64,000 bases of DNA from UBA10649 sp965278945 (lineage in GTDB: Bacteria > Actinomycetota > Actinomycetes > S36-B12): NCBI GenBank assembly GCA_965278945.1, contig OZ257128.1:2604001-2668000 (forward strand), written 5' to 3'. Below are positions 1-7,544 of the stretch, piece after piece. The notes beneath the pieces were generated by a model that was not told where the DNA came from, made no database searches, and was given only the letters and a program-made list of their open reading frames with translations. Position numbers and translations under genes: made by a program. How positions within the stretch are numbered: position 1 is the first letter of the stretch; each line of letters starts with the position of its first letter.

Positions 1-319
1 CGTCGTGGAATGCGGTGCGGGTGCGTTTGAACGCGGAGCCGATGAGATAGACGGCTGTGACGCCACCGATGCAGATGGCCGCCCAGATCAGCCCGGGCAG
101 CAGGTACTGCCAGCCCAGTCCCATGTCCGTCCAGCTGTTGCCGTCCAGGAGTCCGAGGGCAAGGAAGCCGACCGACCCGCCGAAGGACCACAACAGGTAA
201 TGCGTCTGCGGCGCGAGGCGGTTGTTGACGACGTTGAGGACGACCAGGCTCACGATGACGACCGCGACCGGCCACCAGGCCAGCCCCGCCTGCTGCTCGG
301 GATACACCAGATCGATCAT
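1..319 (-). CDS. CPBP-like intramembrane protease, N-terminal part
   Basis: Read from the ATG at 319 toward the window edge, giving 106 codons with no stop; the C-terminal part lies outside. The peptide is strongly hydrophobic, with membrane segments at about residues 14-32, 44-56 and 72-94, then a basic stretch (FKRTRTAFHD) typical of the first half of CPBP-type membrane proteins. The catalytic Glu/His motifs of that family would lie downstream and cannot be checked. It is divergent from the kynurenine operon. The family call is inference from overall pattern; another polytopic membrane protein is possible. Confidence 0.5.
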   Translation of the reverse strand, partial: MIDLVYPEQQAGLAWWPVAVVIVSLVVLNVVNNRLAPQTHYLLWSFGGSVGFLALGLLDGNSWTDMGLGWQYLLPGLIWAAICIGGVTAVYLIGSAFKRTRTAFHD

Positions 320-343
320 CGCCCGCCAGTGTAAGTCGATTGC

Positions 344-349
344 GATACT
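344..349 (+). promoter_or_regulatory. -10 hexamer, leaderless start of the kynurenine operon
   Basis: GATACT lies 6 nt before the ATG at 356. This spacing puts transcription initiation at or next to the start codon. No ribosome binding site is visible. Confidence 0.5.
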
Positions 350-355
350 CCACTC

Positions 356-1063
356 ATGCCCATCGACCGTCCTCCCGATCGGACCTGGGAGTACGGCTCA
401 GGTCCTGATCAGGTTGCGGACGTATACCTGCCCGACGAGGCGGCATCCCCACTCAGCACTGTCGCGCTCATCCACGGCGGCTTCTGGCGCCCGACCTACG
501 ATCGGGTCCACCTTCGACCACTCGCCATAGCGCTTGCCGACCGCGGACACACGGTGTTCAGCCTGGAATACCGGCGGGTCCCCGGCGATCCCGATGCGAC
601 GACATCAGATGTCCGCAGCGCCGTCTCCCTGCTGCCGGACGATGTCCAGCTCATCGGTCACTCCGCCGGCGGTCACCTCGTTCTCTGGCTCGCCGCCGAG
701 CCCGATCTCTCGGTAACCGTCGTGGCGCTGGCTCCCGTGGCCGATCTCGTCCTCGCGGACGACCTGGATCTCGGTGCCGGGGCGGTTCGAGCATTCCTCG
801 GAACATCTCCCGGGTCTCGAGCCGACCTCGACCCCGTCCGAAGGTCCGCGCCTCGTCGCGCGGTATCCGTCATCCACGGCGAGCAGGACGACACCGTGCC
901 CATCGACATCAGTGCGTCCTATGCGGCGGCGATGGCACCGCGTGCTCGCTTGGTCACGATCCCCGAATGCGGCCACTTCGAGCCCATCGACCCGACGACC
1001 CGCGTGTGGCCATTGCTCCTCGGCGAACTGGATCGGCTCGCGGGTCTTCGAGGTATTGAATGA
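356..1063 (+). CDS. Arylformamidase-like alpha/beta hydrolase (kynurenine formamidase)
   Basis: Predicted to hydrolyse N-formylkynurenine to kynurenine and formate, the second step of tryptophan degradation. The 235-residue protein has the HGGFW motif at 40-44 (the HGGxW signature of animal/fungal-type formamidases and related esterases), the nucleophile elbow GHSAGG with Ser103, an Asp in the HGEQDDTVP segment near 178, and His207 in ECGHFEP. The stop overlaps the kynureninase start (ATGA), so the two are translationally coupled. The motif alone also fits general carboxylesterases; the operon context makes the formamidase role likely. Confidence 0.8.
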   Translation: MPIDRPPDRTWEYGSGPDQVADVYLPDEAASPLSTVALIHGGFWRPTYDRVHLRPLAIALADRGHTVFSLEYRRVPGDPDATTSDVRSAVSLLPDDVQLIGHSAGGHLVLWLAAEPDLSVTVVALAPVADLVLADDLDLGAGAVRAFLGTSPGSRADLDPVRRSAPRRAVSVIHGEQDDTVPIDISASYAAAMAPRARLVTIPECGHFEPIDPTTRVWPLLLGELDRLAGLRGIE

Positions 1064-2361
1064 GCACCGTGACCGTCGACGCCCGAGAAGACCATGCGAT
1101 CGCACTCGACGCTGTCGTCGACCCCGCCTCGCGTCGAGACGACTTCCTCATTCCGCCCGCAGTAGGCGGCGCGTTCCCGCTCACCGCTTACCTCGCCGGC
1201 AACTCCCTTGGCCTCCAACCCCGCGCGACGCGTGCCGAGCTGATGGCCGATCTCGACGCATGGGAGCAGTACGGCGTGCATGGCCATGGCGACGCCGACC
1301 GGCCGTGGTTCTCGTATCACGAGGACCTCAGGGGCCCCGCTGCTCGACTCGTCGGCGCCATGCCGCACGAGGTCGTCGCGATGAACTCGCTGACCATCAA
1401 CCTCCACCTTCTCCTCGCGTCCTTCTACCGGCCGACCGCGATCCGTCACCGCATCGTCATCGAGGACTACGCGTTCTCCTCCGACTCGTACGCCGTCCGC
1501 AGCCATGTGGCGCTTCGTGGGTATGACCCGGATACGGCCGTCCTACGGCTGCAGCCCCGCGCGGGAGAGGACACCCTGCGTACCGAGGACATCCTCGCGA
1601 CACTGAACGACCATGCGCACTCCATTGCGACGGTGATGCTCGGTGGCGTGAACTACCTCACCGGCGAAGTCATGGACATGCCGGCCATCACCGCGGCGGG
1701 ACAGGCGATCGGCGCGACTGTCGGATGGGACCTCGCGCATGCCGCGGGGAACATCCCCTTGCAGCTTCATGACTGGGACGTCGACTTCGCGGCCTGGTGC
1801 ACCTATAAGTACGTGAACTCCGGACCCGGAGCGGTTGCGGGAGCCTTCGTGCACGACAGGCACGTGACCGGACCCGCGATGCCGCGGCTGGAGGGTTGGT
1901 GGAGCACGGAGCCGGAAACCCGCTTCGAGATGAGGCCTGAGACCAGCCCCCAGCAATCGGCGGATGCGTGGTCGGTATCCAACCCGCCGATCCTGGCCAT
2001 GGGACCGGTGCGAACATCGCTGGGCATCTTCGACGAGGTCGGCATGGCAGCCATTCGCGAGCGCAGCCTGCGACTCACCTCCTACCTGCGAGGGCTGCTC
2101 GACGCACTGGCCGAGCGCACGCCGCTGACGATCGTCACTCCCAGCGACGACAGTCGCCACGGCGCTCAGCTGTCGGTCCGACTCGACCTCGACGTCGCCG
2201 AGCTGTGCGAGCGCCTGAGCGAGAACTGGGGAGTGGTCGCCGACGACCGCAAGCCCGACATCGTCAGGCTCGCGCCGGCGCCGCTCTACTGCACCTTCCA
2301 TGACTGCTGGCGAGCCGTCGACGCGCTCAGCCAGGAGTTGACCGGCGAGGGGATCTCGTGA
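1060..2361 (+). CDS. kynU: Kynureninase
   Basis: PLP enzyme cleaving kynurenine or 3-hydroxykynurenine to anthranilate or 3-hydroxyanthranilate plus alanine. The 433-residue length fits the family. The PLP lysine is probably Lys250 in AAWCTYKYVNSGPG, preceded by the cofactor Asp in GWDLAHAAGN (about 223-231). The ATG overlaps the formamidase stop, and its own stop overlaps the next GTG. With the monooxygenase and 3-hydroxyanthranilate dioxygenase downstream, 3-hydroxykynurenine is the expected substrate here. Confidence 0.95.
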   Translation: MSTVTVDAREDHAIALDAVVDPASRRDDFLIPPAVGGAFPLTAYLAGNSLGLQPRATRAELMADLDAWEQYGVHGHGDADRPWFSYHEDLRGPAARLVGAMPHEVVAMNSLTINLHLLLASFYRPTAIRHRIVIEDYAFSSDSYAVRSHVALRGYDPDTAVLRLQPRAGEDTLRTEDILATLNDHAHSIATVMLGGVNYLTGEVMDMPAITAAGQAIGATVGWDLAHAAGNIPLQLHDWDVDFAAWCTYKYVNSGPGAVAGAFVHDRHVTGPAMPRLEGWWSTEPETRFEMRPETSPQQSADAWSVSNPPILAMGPVRTSLGIFDEVGMAAIRERSLRLTSYLRGLLDALAERTPLTIVTPSDDSRHGAQLSVRLDLDVAELCERLSENWGVVADDRKPDIVRLAPAPLYCTFHDCWRAVDALSQELTGEGIS

Positions 2362-3689
2362 CGAGCGGAGATCGAACGATCGCCATCGTCGGCGCAGGAC
2401 TCGTCGGATCGCTGCTGGCGTGCTACCTAGGCCGTCGCGGCTATCGCGTGGAGGTCTACGAACGACGATCCGATCCGCGGTCCGCGGCTGCCGAACGAGG
2501 TCGCTCGATCAACCTTGCACTGTCGGAGCGGGGGCTGGACGCACTGCGCCGCGTCGGACTGGCCGACGACGTCATGGCGCCCGCCCTTCCGATGCACGGC
2601 CGCATGATCCACGGGGCCAACGGACAGGCGTCGTACTCCTCGTACTCCGCGCACGGTGACCTCGCCATCAACTCAATCAGCAGGGGTGCCCTGAACAACA
2701 CGCTGCTTGATGCGGCCGAGCAGACCCCCGGCGTGACGCTGACCTTCGGCTCGCGCCTGGTCGAGTACGACATCGACGCGAACGCGCTGACCTTCGAGCG
2801 CGGCGGTGCCCGAGGTGTCGTGGTCGCCGACGTGGTCCTCGGCACCGATGGGTTCGGCAGCGCAGTGCGAAACGCACTCGAGGCCACCGGCCGAGTCGCG
2901 GTGCGCACCGATCCGCTCGACTGCGGCTACAAGGAACTGACGATTCCGCCGCTCGACGGTGCATTCGCAATCGATCCCGATGCGCTGCACATCTGGCCAC
3001 GCGGCGCATCGATGATGATCGCCCTGCCGAACCCGGACTCGTCGTTCACCTGCACCCTGTTCTGGCCGCGTGCGGACTTCGACGCGCTGCAATCGGCCGA
3101 TCAGATCCTTGACTACTTCACGACGGCCTATCCCGACGCGGTTCCGCTGATGCCGAATCTGGTCGACGACTTCACCTTCAACCCCGTCGGACCGCTCGCC
3201 ACGGTGCACACCGATCCGTGGCAGGTGGAGGGAAAGGTCGGACTGGTCGGGGACGCCGCGCACGCGATCCTGCCGTTCTTCGGGCAGGGCGCGAACTGCG
3301 GATTCGAGGATGTCGTCGAGCTCGACAGGTGCCTGGACCTCGCGGACGACGACTGGTCGCTTGCGCTCCCGATGTACCAGGAACGCAGGCGTGCGAACGC
3401 CGAGGCAATCGCGCAGCTCGCCGAGGAGAACTTCGCGGAAATGCGTGATCGGGTCGGCTCGCCCGCGTTCCTCGCGATGAAGCGGGTCGAGCACGCGCTG
3501 GAGAAGCTTCTTCCCGGCGCGTATCGATCCCGCTACGAGATGATCTCCTTCACGACGATCCCGTACGCCGAGGTCATCGAGAGATCCAGGCGCCAGCAGC
3601 GAGCCGTCACCGTCGCAGCGGGCGCGCTCGCCCTGGCGATCGGCAGCCTGACGATCGCCTCCTTTCGGCGAAAGGCCCACGCCTCATGA
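2358..3689 (+). CDS. kmo: Kynurenine 3-monooxygenase with a C-terminal membrane segment
   Basis: FAD and NAD(P)H dependent hydroxylation of kynurenine to 3-hydroxykynurenine. The N-terminal Rossmann motif IAIVGAGLVGS (about 8-18) and the second flavin motif GLVGDAAHAILPFFGQG place it in the aromatic hydroxylase family. Starts at GTG with a 4-bp overlap (GTGA) with kynU. The last about 29 of 443 residues contain a hydrophobic helix (about 416-435) flanked by Arg/Lys, ending FRRKAHAS. Such an anchor is known from the mitochondrial enzyme; the well-studied soluble Pseudomonas enzyme lacks it. Confidence 0.93.
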   Translation: MTSGDRTIAIVGAGLVGSLLACYLGRRGYRVEVYERRSDPRSAAAERGRSINLALSERGLDALRRVGLADDVMAPALPMHGRMIHGANGQASYSSYSAHGDLAINSISRGALNNTLLDAAEQTPGVTLTFGSRLVEYDIDANALTFERGGARGVVVADVVLGTDGFGSAVRNALEATGRVAVRTDPLDCGYKELTIPPLDGAFAIDPDALHIWPRGASMMIALPNPDSSFTCTLFWPRADFDALQSADQILDYFTTAYPDAVPLMPNLVDDFTFNPVGPLATVHTDPWQVEGKVGLVGDAAHAILPFFGQGANCGFEDVVELDRCLDLADDDWSLALPMYQERRRANAEAIAQLAEENFAEMRDRVGSPAFLAMKRVEHALEKLLPGAYRSRYEMISFTTIPYAEVIERSRRQQRAVTVAAGALALAIGSLTIASFRRKAHAS

Positions 3690-4084
3690 GCGGACGCAGC
3701 GAGGTCGTTCCCGGCAAGGCAGCACCACGCGGCCGGTTTCCGCACGTGAAGGTCGTCGGTGACCTCATCTTCGTGTCCGGAACGTCGAGCCGGCGTCCGG
3801 ACGGATCCATCGCCGGCAACGACATCGCCGGGCAGACCCAAGCAGTCATCGAGAACATCGCCGACATCCTCGCCGCCGTCGACTCCGGTCTTGCCGACCT
3901 CGTCCAGGTCACCGCCTATCTCGTCGACATGGCGGACTTCGACGCCTACAACGAGGTCTACGCGAGGTACTTCACCGAGGCCGGCCCTACTCGCACGACG
4001 GTTGCCGTCCGCGAGCTTCCGCACCCGGAACTCCTGATCGAGATCCAGGCCATCGCTCATCGACCCGGAGGTGACCATGACTGA
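3686..4084 (+). CDS. RidA family protein, probable 2-aminomuconate deaminase
   Basis: A 132-residue RidA/YjgF-type protein with the core SGTSSRRPDGS, the ENIADIL helix and the GPTRTTVAV segment carrying the conserved active-site Arg. RidA proteins deaminate enamine/imine intermediates; members encoded in 2-nitrobenzoate and kynurenine pathways act as 2-aminomuconate deaminases. The position between kmo and the dioxygenase gene, with ATGA overlap to kmo, supports that role. A generic housekeeping RidA function cannot be excluded. Confidence 0.8.
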   Translation: MSGRSEVVPGKAAPRGRFPHVKVVGDLIFVSGTSSRRPDGSIAGNDIAGQTQAVIENIADILAAVDSGLADLVQVTAYLVDMADFDAYNEVYARYFTEAGPTRTTVAVRELPHPELLIEIQAIAHRPGGDHD

Positions 4085-4607
4085 CCCGACCGCGTTCGAG
4101 GCTCTCGACTTCACCGGCTGGCTCGCCGAGAACGGGCCCAAGCTGAAGCCGCCGGTAGGCAACAAGGAGGTCTTCCCGGGCGGTGAGGACTTCATCGTCA
4201 TGGTCGTGGGCGGACCGAACAGCCGCACCGACTTCCACGTCGACCCATACGAGGAGGTCTTCTACCAGCTGAGCGGCACGATGCACGTCAACGTGATGAC
4301 CGGCGCGGGTCCGCGCGCAGTCACGATCGGACCCGGGGAGATGTGGGTGCTTCCCCGCAACGTGCCGCACTCCCCGCAGCGCCCGGAGGCAGGGTCGATC
4401 GGGCTCGTCTTCGAGCGAGTCCGCGAGCCCGGCGTCCTCGAGCACTTCCAGTGGTACTGCATGGACTGCCACGGCCTGATCCATGACGTCACACTCCAGG
4501 TCACCGACATCGTCGTCGACCTGCCTCCCGTGTTCGAGGCCTTCTACGGTGACACCGCTGCACGCACGTGCAAGCAATGCGGCGCCGTGCACCCGGGCAG
4601 GGGCTGA
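4077..4607 (+). CDS. nbaC: 3-hydroxyanthranilate 3,4-dioxygenase
   Basis: Cupin ring-cleaving dioxygenase converting 3-hydroxyanthranilate to aminocarboxymuconate semialdehyde. The ATG at 4077 has a GGAGGT ribosome site and overlaps the end of the RidA gene; the in-frame GTG at 4071 is less likely. Iron ligands fit His54, Glu60 and His98, and Arg50 is in the NSR motif. The bacterial-type C-terminal rubredoxin-like site is complete: Cys128, Cys131, Cys165 and Cys168 in two CxxC motifs. Length 176 residues is normal. Confidence 0.95.
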   Translation: MTDPTAFEALDFTGWLAENGPKLKPPVGNKEVFPGGEDFIVMVVGGPNSRTDFHVDPYEEVFYQLSGTMHVNVMTGAGPRAVTIGPGEMWVLPRNVPHSPQRPEAGSIGLVFERVREPGVLEHFQWYCMDCHGLIHDVTLQVTDIVVDLPPVFEAFYGDTAARTCKQCGAVHPGRG

Positions 4608-4615
4608 TACTGCGC

Positions 4616-5608
4616 ATGACGGTCGTCGATGTCCACTCCCACTACGTCCCGCACGGCTGGCCGGACCTCGCTGCGGCATGTGGGGGAACCGACTGGCCGT
4701 CGCTGAGAGTGGATTCCGCAACTGAGGCGACGATCATGCTGCGCGGCAAGGAGTTCCGGCCGATCACTGACGCGTGCTGGAACGCCGATACCCGACTGGC
4801 GGACATGGATGCCGACGGCGTGGACATTCAGGTGGTGTCGCCGACACCCGTGTTCTTCTCCTACGGACGGACGGGCGACCAGGCCACGGCAGTGTCCACG
4901 CTCTTCAACGACCTCGCCCTCGAGATCACCGAGCAGGACCCCGCGCGCCTTGTTCCCTTCTGCCAGGTCCCGCTGCAGGACCCTGAGGCCGCATGCCGTG
5001 AGGTGGACCGGTCCATCGCCAACGGCCACCGCGGCGTGGAGATCGGCAATCACGTCGGCGACCTAGATCTCGATGCCGGCGGCATCGTCGAGTTCCTCAC
5101 CCACTGCGCGGACTCGGGTGTCCCGGTCTTCGTCCATCCCTGGGACATGCCCGCCTCGCCGAGGCTTGATCGGTGGATGTCGCAATGGCTGGTCGGCATG
5201 CCCGCAGAGACCCATCTATCGATCCTCGCTCTGATTCTCGGTGGCGCATTCGATCGGATTCCCGCATCGCTGCGCATTGCCTTCGCACACGGCGGCGGCT
5301 CGTTCGCCTTCTGGCTGGGTCGCGCCGACAACGCGTGGCATGAGCGACATGAGGTAGTCAGCGGTGCAAGCAGTCGTCCGCCGAGCGAGTACGTGGGCAG
5401 GTTCAGCGTCGACACCGTGGTGTTCTCCGAGCCGTCGCTGCAGTTGCTCGTCGCAACACTCGGCCCGCAGAGCCTCATGATGGGAAGCGACTACCCGTAC
5501 CCGCTAGGTGAGCGGCCCGCAGGTGCCGTCGTCCGCAGCGCCCAGTTGTCCGAAGCCGATCGCGCACTCATCCTCGGGTCGAATGCAGCGACGTTCCTAG
5601 GGCTCTAG
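4616..5608 (+). CDS. nbaD: Aminocarboxymuconate-semialdehyde decarboxylase
   Basis: Amidohydrolase-fold, metal-dependent enzyme removing CO2 from ACMS to give 2-aminomuconate semialdehyde, diverting flux from quinolinate. The 330-residue protein shows the metal motif HSH (His7, His9), His174 in FVHPWDM, His225 in AHGGGSF and Asp292 in MGSDYPYP, the expected ligand and active-site set. It begins 8 nt after nbaC and closes the operon. No tryptophan dioxygenase and no adjacent aminomuconate-semialdehyde dehydrogenase are seen, so the pathway ends must be encoded elsewhere. Confidence 0.93.
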   Translation: MTVVDVHSHYVPHGWPDLAAACGGTDWPSLRVDSATEATIMLRGKEFRPITDACWNADTRLADMDADGVDIQVVSPTPVFFSYGRTGDQATAVSTLFNDLALEITEQDPARLVPFCQVPLQDPEAACREVDRSIANGHRGVEIGNHVGDLDLDAGGIVEFLTHCADSGVPVFVHPWDMPASPRLDRWMSQWLVGMPAETHLSILALILGGAFDRIPASLRIAFAHGGGSFAFWLGRADNAWHERHEVVSGASSRPPSEYVGRFSVDTVVFSEPSLQLLVATLGPQSLMMGSDYPYPLGERPAGAVVRSAQLSEADRALILGSNAATFLGL

Positions 5609-5964
5609 TCGCCCTGGCTCCTCTGCGCGGCTAGAAGCGCGGCAGAGCGGCCGATGAGGGGGTACGGGATCGGATCCTTGAGCGGGAAGTTCAAGGTCGC
5701 CGTCTCGGTCCGGTACTTGGCGATGTCGCGCTCGTAGTCAGCATCGCCCGACGGCGCCGGATACAGGGCGATGTGCTTCTTCCAGCCGGCGAACGTCACG
5801 ACGGATTTCCCGTCGACCGTGATCGTCGGCATGTGGTAGCTGATGGTCTCGTCGGCGCCGGGTACCGCGGCATGGATCGTTCGGCGGACCTCCTCCAGGA
5901 CCTCCCGCACGTTCTCGGGGAACGTCGCGATGTACTCATCGATCGTCGCGAATTGCTGCGCCAT
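5605..5964 (-). CDS. DUF1801 (YdhG-like) family protein
   Basis: A small soluble protein of 119 residues with the DUF1801 pattern: EYIATFPENVREVLEEVR helix, ETISYHMPTI strand, then GKSVVTFAGWKKHIALYP. No biochemical role is established for the family. The start was set at the ATG at 5964 because a -10 box TAGCCT lies 7 nt upstream; an upstream in-frame ATG at 5982 lies inside that promoter. Its TAG stop shares the palindrome CTAG with the stop of the kynurenine operon. Confidence 0.8.
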   Translation of the reverse strand: MAQQFATIDEYIATFPENVREVLEEVRRTIHAAVPGADETISYHMPTITVDGKSVVTFAGWKKHIALYPAPSGDADYERDIAKYRTETATLNFPLKDPIPYPLIGRSAALLAAQRSQGD

Positions 5965-5971
5965 AGGCACG

Positions 5972-5977
5972 AGGCTA
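5972..5977 (-). promoter_or_regulatory. -10 hexamer, leaderless start of the DUF1801 gene
   Basis: TAGCCT on the minus strand, 7 nt before the ATG at 5964, without a ribosome binding site. Confidence 0.5.
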
Positions 5978-6010
5978 CCCAAACCAGGCGCCGGTATCCT
6001 GTGTCATCCC

Positions 6011-6082
6011 GCCCCTGTAGCTCAGCGGTAGAGCAACCGCCTTGTAAGCGGTAGGTCGTCAGTTCAAACCTGACCGGGGGCT
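6011..6082 (+). tRNA. tRNA-Thr (anticodon TGT)
   Basis: A complete cloverleaf without encoded CCA. Acceptor arm GCCCCTG (6011-6017) pairs with CGGGGGC (6075-6081) with one G-T wobble, discriminator T at 6082. D stem GCTC/GAGC, anticodon stem ACCGC/GCGGT around loop CTTGTAA (anticodon 6043-6045), T stem GTCAG/CTGAC around TTCAAAC. The anticodon reads ACA threonine codons. No repeated 3' tRNA end is found nearby, so no integrated element is indicated. Confidence 0.95.
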
Positions 6083-6263
6083 CTCTCGTTTTCTTCCCTC
6101 ACGAACCGAGGTCGCAGGCTTTCGACCAAGGGCGGGCTGCGCCACGTGCCTGCCAGCTTCGCCGCGCCATATCGACGCAAGCACGGGATGCGCAACGCCA
6201 GTTTCCGATTTGCCGCTGTCTAGGGCAGGATCAGCGCGCGCGGGGGAGAACGAGGAGCGCAAC

Positions 6264-6677
6264 GTGCTCGGCCAGCTTCATGTCTACGACCAGAACACGG
6301 GCTCCTGTCACGGCTGCGGATGGACGGTGTACGACTTATGCGTACTCGATACTCCGGAGAGTAGATGCGAGGTCCGCGACCTGGACCGGCTCCCTACACC
6401 CGTGGTCGATGACAGCCACCTGGATCCGACCGTGGAGTGGCTCACACATCCTGGGGAAGACCTCGCGCGGCGCATCGACATCGCCTTGGCGCATGGTCCG
6501 TCGACGGATGCCATCCTCGCTGATCTTGCCGAGTGGATCAGCGACATTGAACTCACGCAAGCTACGGCCGTCGTGAGTTCGCCAAGCCAAGATCACACCG
6601 TGGCCTGGATTCGAGATGAGATCCGCCGCGTCTCACAATCCCGCAACCGAAGCGGTCGACACGGAAGAGGTGCCTAG
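6264..6677 (+). CDS. Hypothetical protein with CxxC-like N-terminus
   Basis: Not recognised. The 137-residue acidic protein starts with LGQLHVYDQNTGSCHGCGW, where the two Cys may bind a metal, followed by a helical region rich in Asp/Glu and a basic tail. The GTG at 6264 was chosen because GAGGAG lies 6 nt upstream; in-frame codons upstream of it are poorly supported. It follows tRNA-Thr in a patch of small unknown genes. The 180 bases between the tRNA and this gene contain nothing else convincing. Confidence 0.5.
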   Translation: MLGQLHVYDQNTGSCHGCGWTVYDLCVLDTPESRCEVRDLDRLPTPVVDDSHLDPTVEWLTHPGEDLARRIDIALAHGPSTDAILADLAEWISDIELTQATAVVSSPSQDHTVAWIRDEIRRVSQSRNRSGRHGRGA

Positions 6678-6707
6678 CGGCCACGGAGTCGCGACAGTTC
6701 CCTTCTG

Positions 6708-6869
6708 TTACTCGCTCGGTTGCTCCTTCGTGGCATTCGGCTCATCCCGGCGGTTGGGGTTGCCCTGCCCTGAGCCCTCGTTTCGGCGCTCAAGCTCGGC
6801 GGCCCACACGGCGGCCTGCTCACGGTCTTCGTCGGACATCTCGGGCTGGGGTGCTTGGGGATCGGTCAT
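6708..6869 (-). CDS. Small acidic hypothetical protein
   Basis: A 53-residue hydrophilic protein, MTDPQAPQPEMSDEDREQAA at the N-terminus, one likely helix (DREQAAVWAAELERRN) and a disordered Asn/Pro/Glu-rich tail. A weak GAGG site lies 5 nt before the ATG at 6869. No family recognised. It is antisense to nothing else of substance, and its composition looks like a real small cytosolic protein, but evidence is limited. Confidence 0.4.
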   Translation of the reverse strand: MTDPQAPQPEMSDEDREQAAVWAAELERRNEGSGQGNPNRRDEPNATKEQPSE

Positions 6870-6949
6870 GTAGTCCTCGTACCCCGAATCGCCTGGTTGC
6901 AACAGCCACGTGGCGATTGGCTCGCAAAGCCACGGGGTACGTCGAATAC

Positions 6950-7123
6950 ATGGCTAGCGATCGGGCGCGGTTCACGTGGAACCCCATGGCCGAGCCGAGC
7001 ATCCAGAACTGGATCGCGGGCAAGGACATCGACGACTGGCTGTGGGACCACAACGCGCCGCCGACCAAGAACACCGATGGCACCTTGGCCTTCGAGTTCT
7101 ACGCGCGCTACCCGTCGTGGTAG
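6950..7123 (+). CDS. Small hypothetical protein
   Basis: A 57-residue Trp-rich protein (segments FTWNPMAEPSIQNW, DIDDWLWDHNAPPTKN) of unknown function. The ATG at 6950 is preferred over the longer frame, which would run through the promoter region. It overlaps the next gene by 7 nt (stop 7121-7123, next GTG 7117), which suggests coupled translation of the pair. No domain recognised. Confidence 0.45.
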   Translation: MASDRARFTWNPMAEPSIQNWIAGKDIDDWLWDHNAPPTKNTDGTLAFEFYARYPSW

Positions 7124-7509
7124 ACGAACCGACCGAGAGCCCAAGCCTCCGCGACGGCCTTGTCTGGGATGGCCACGAGTGGACCGAGGGCGACCTCGCA
7201 TGGCAAAGCGGCACCTGGGTCCCGACCGACGAGCCGCCCGGGGAGATCGTCAACAACGAGACCTGGCTCGAGAAACTGCGTCCCATCGACCGGGGGCTCC
7301 TGCTGTCTGCGCTCTTCGCGCTCCTGAGCTGCCTCGGCGCACTGGTATTCGAGGTAGTACGGATCCAGTGGGTACCTCAGAGCGCCAGTGCCGAGAACTT
7401 CGGCAGGGGGGTCGAGATCTGCTTGGCCGTCGCCGCCGCGTTCACCGTCGCCTTCCTTGCCCTTGCGATCATCCGAGTCTTCGGCGCGCTGGCTGCTCGT
7501 CGCAAGTAG
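7117..7509 (+). CDS. Hypothetical membrane protein with two C-terminal helices
   Basis: A 130-residue protein. The N-terminal 60 residues are soluble and contain a Trp-rich motif, LVWDGHEWTEGDLAWQSG, similar in flavour to SHOCT/DUF2510-type cytosolic modules. Two membrane helices follow at about 65-82 and 102-124, ending in ALAARRK. Start GTG 7117 overlaps the stop of the preceding small gene. Both Trp-rich proteins may work together; no function can be assigned. Confidence 0.5.
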   Translation: MVDEPTESPSLRDGLVWDGHEWTEGDLAWQSGTWVPTDEPPGEIVNNETWLEKLRPIDRGLLLSALFALLSCLGALVFEVVRIQWVPQSASAENFGRGVEICLAVAAAFTVAFLALAIIRVFGALAARRK

Positions 7510-7532
7510 CGGCGCTCGTCATCGAGTCCTCC

Positions 7533-7538
7533 TAGGCT
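7533..7538 (+). promoter_or_regulatory. -10 hexamer, leaderless start at 7545
   Basis: TAGGCT followed by 6 nt and the GTG start codon of the dimethylglycine dehydrogenase-like gene; no ribosome binding site. Confidence 0.55.
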
Positions 7539-7544
7539 CAGCAC

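Noticed and set aside
6011..7509. tRNA-Thr as an integration site with a genomic island behind it
   Set aside because: No integrase and no direct repeat of the tRNA 3' end were found, and base composition is like the neighbours.
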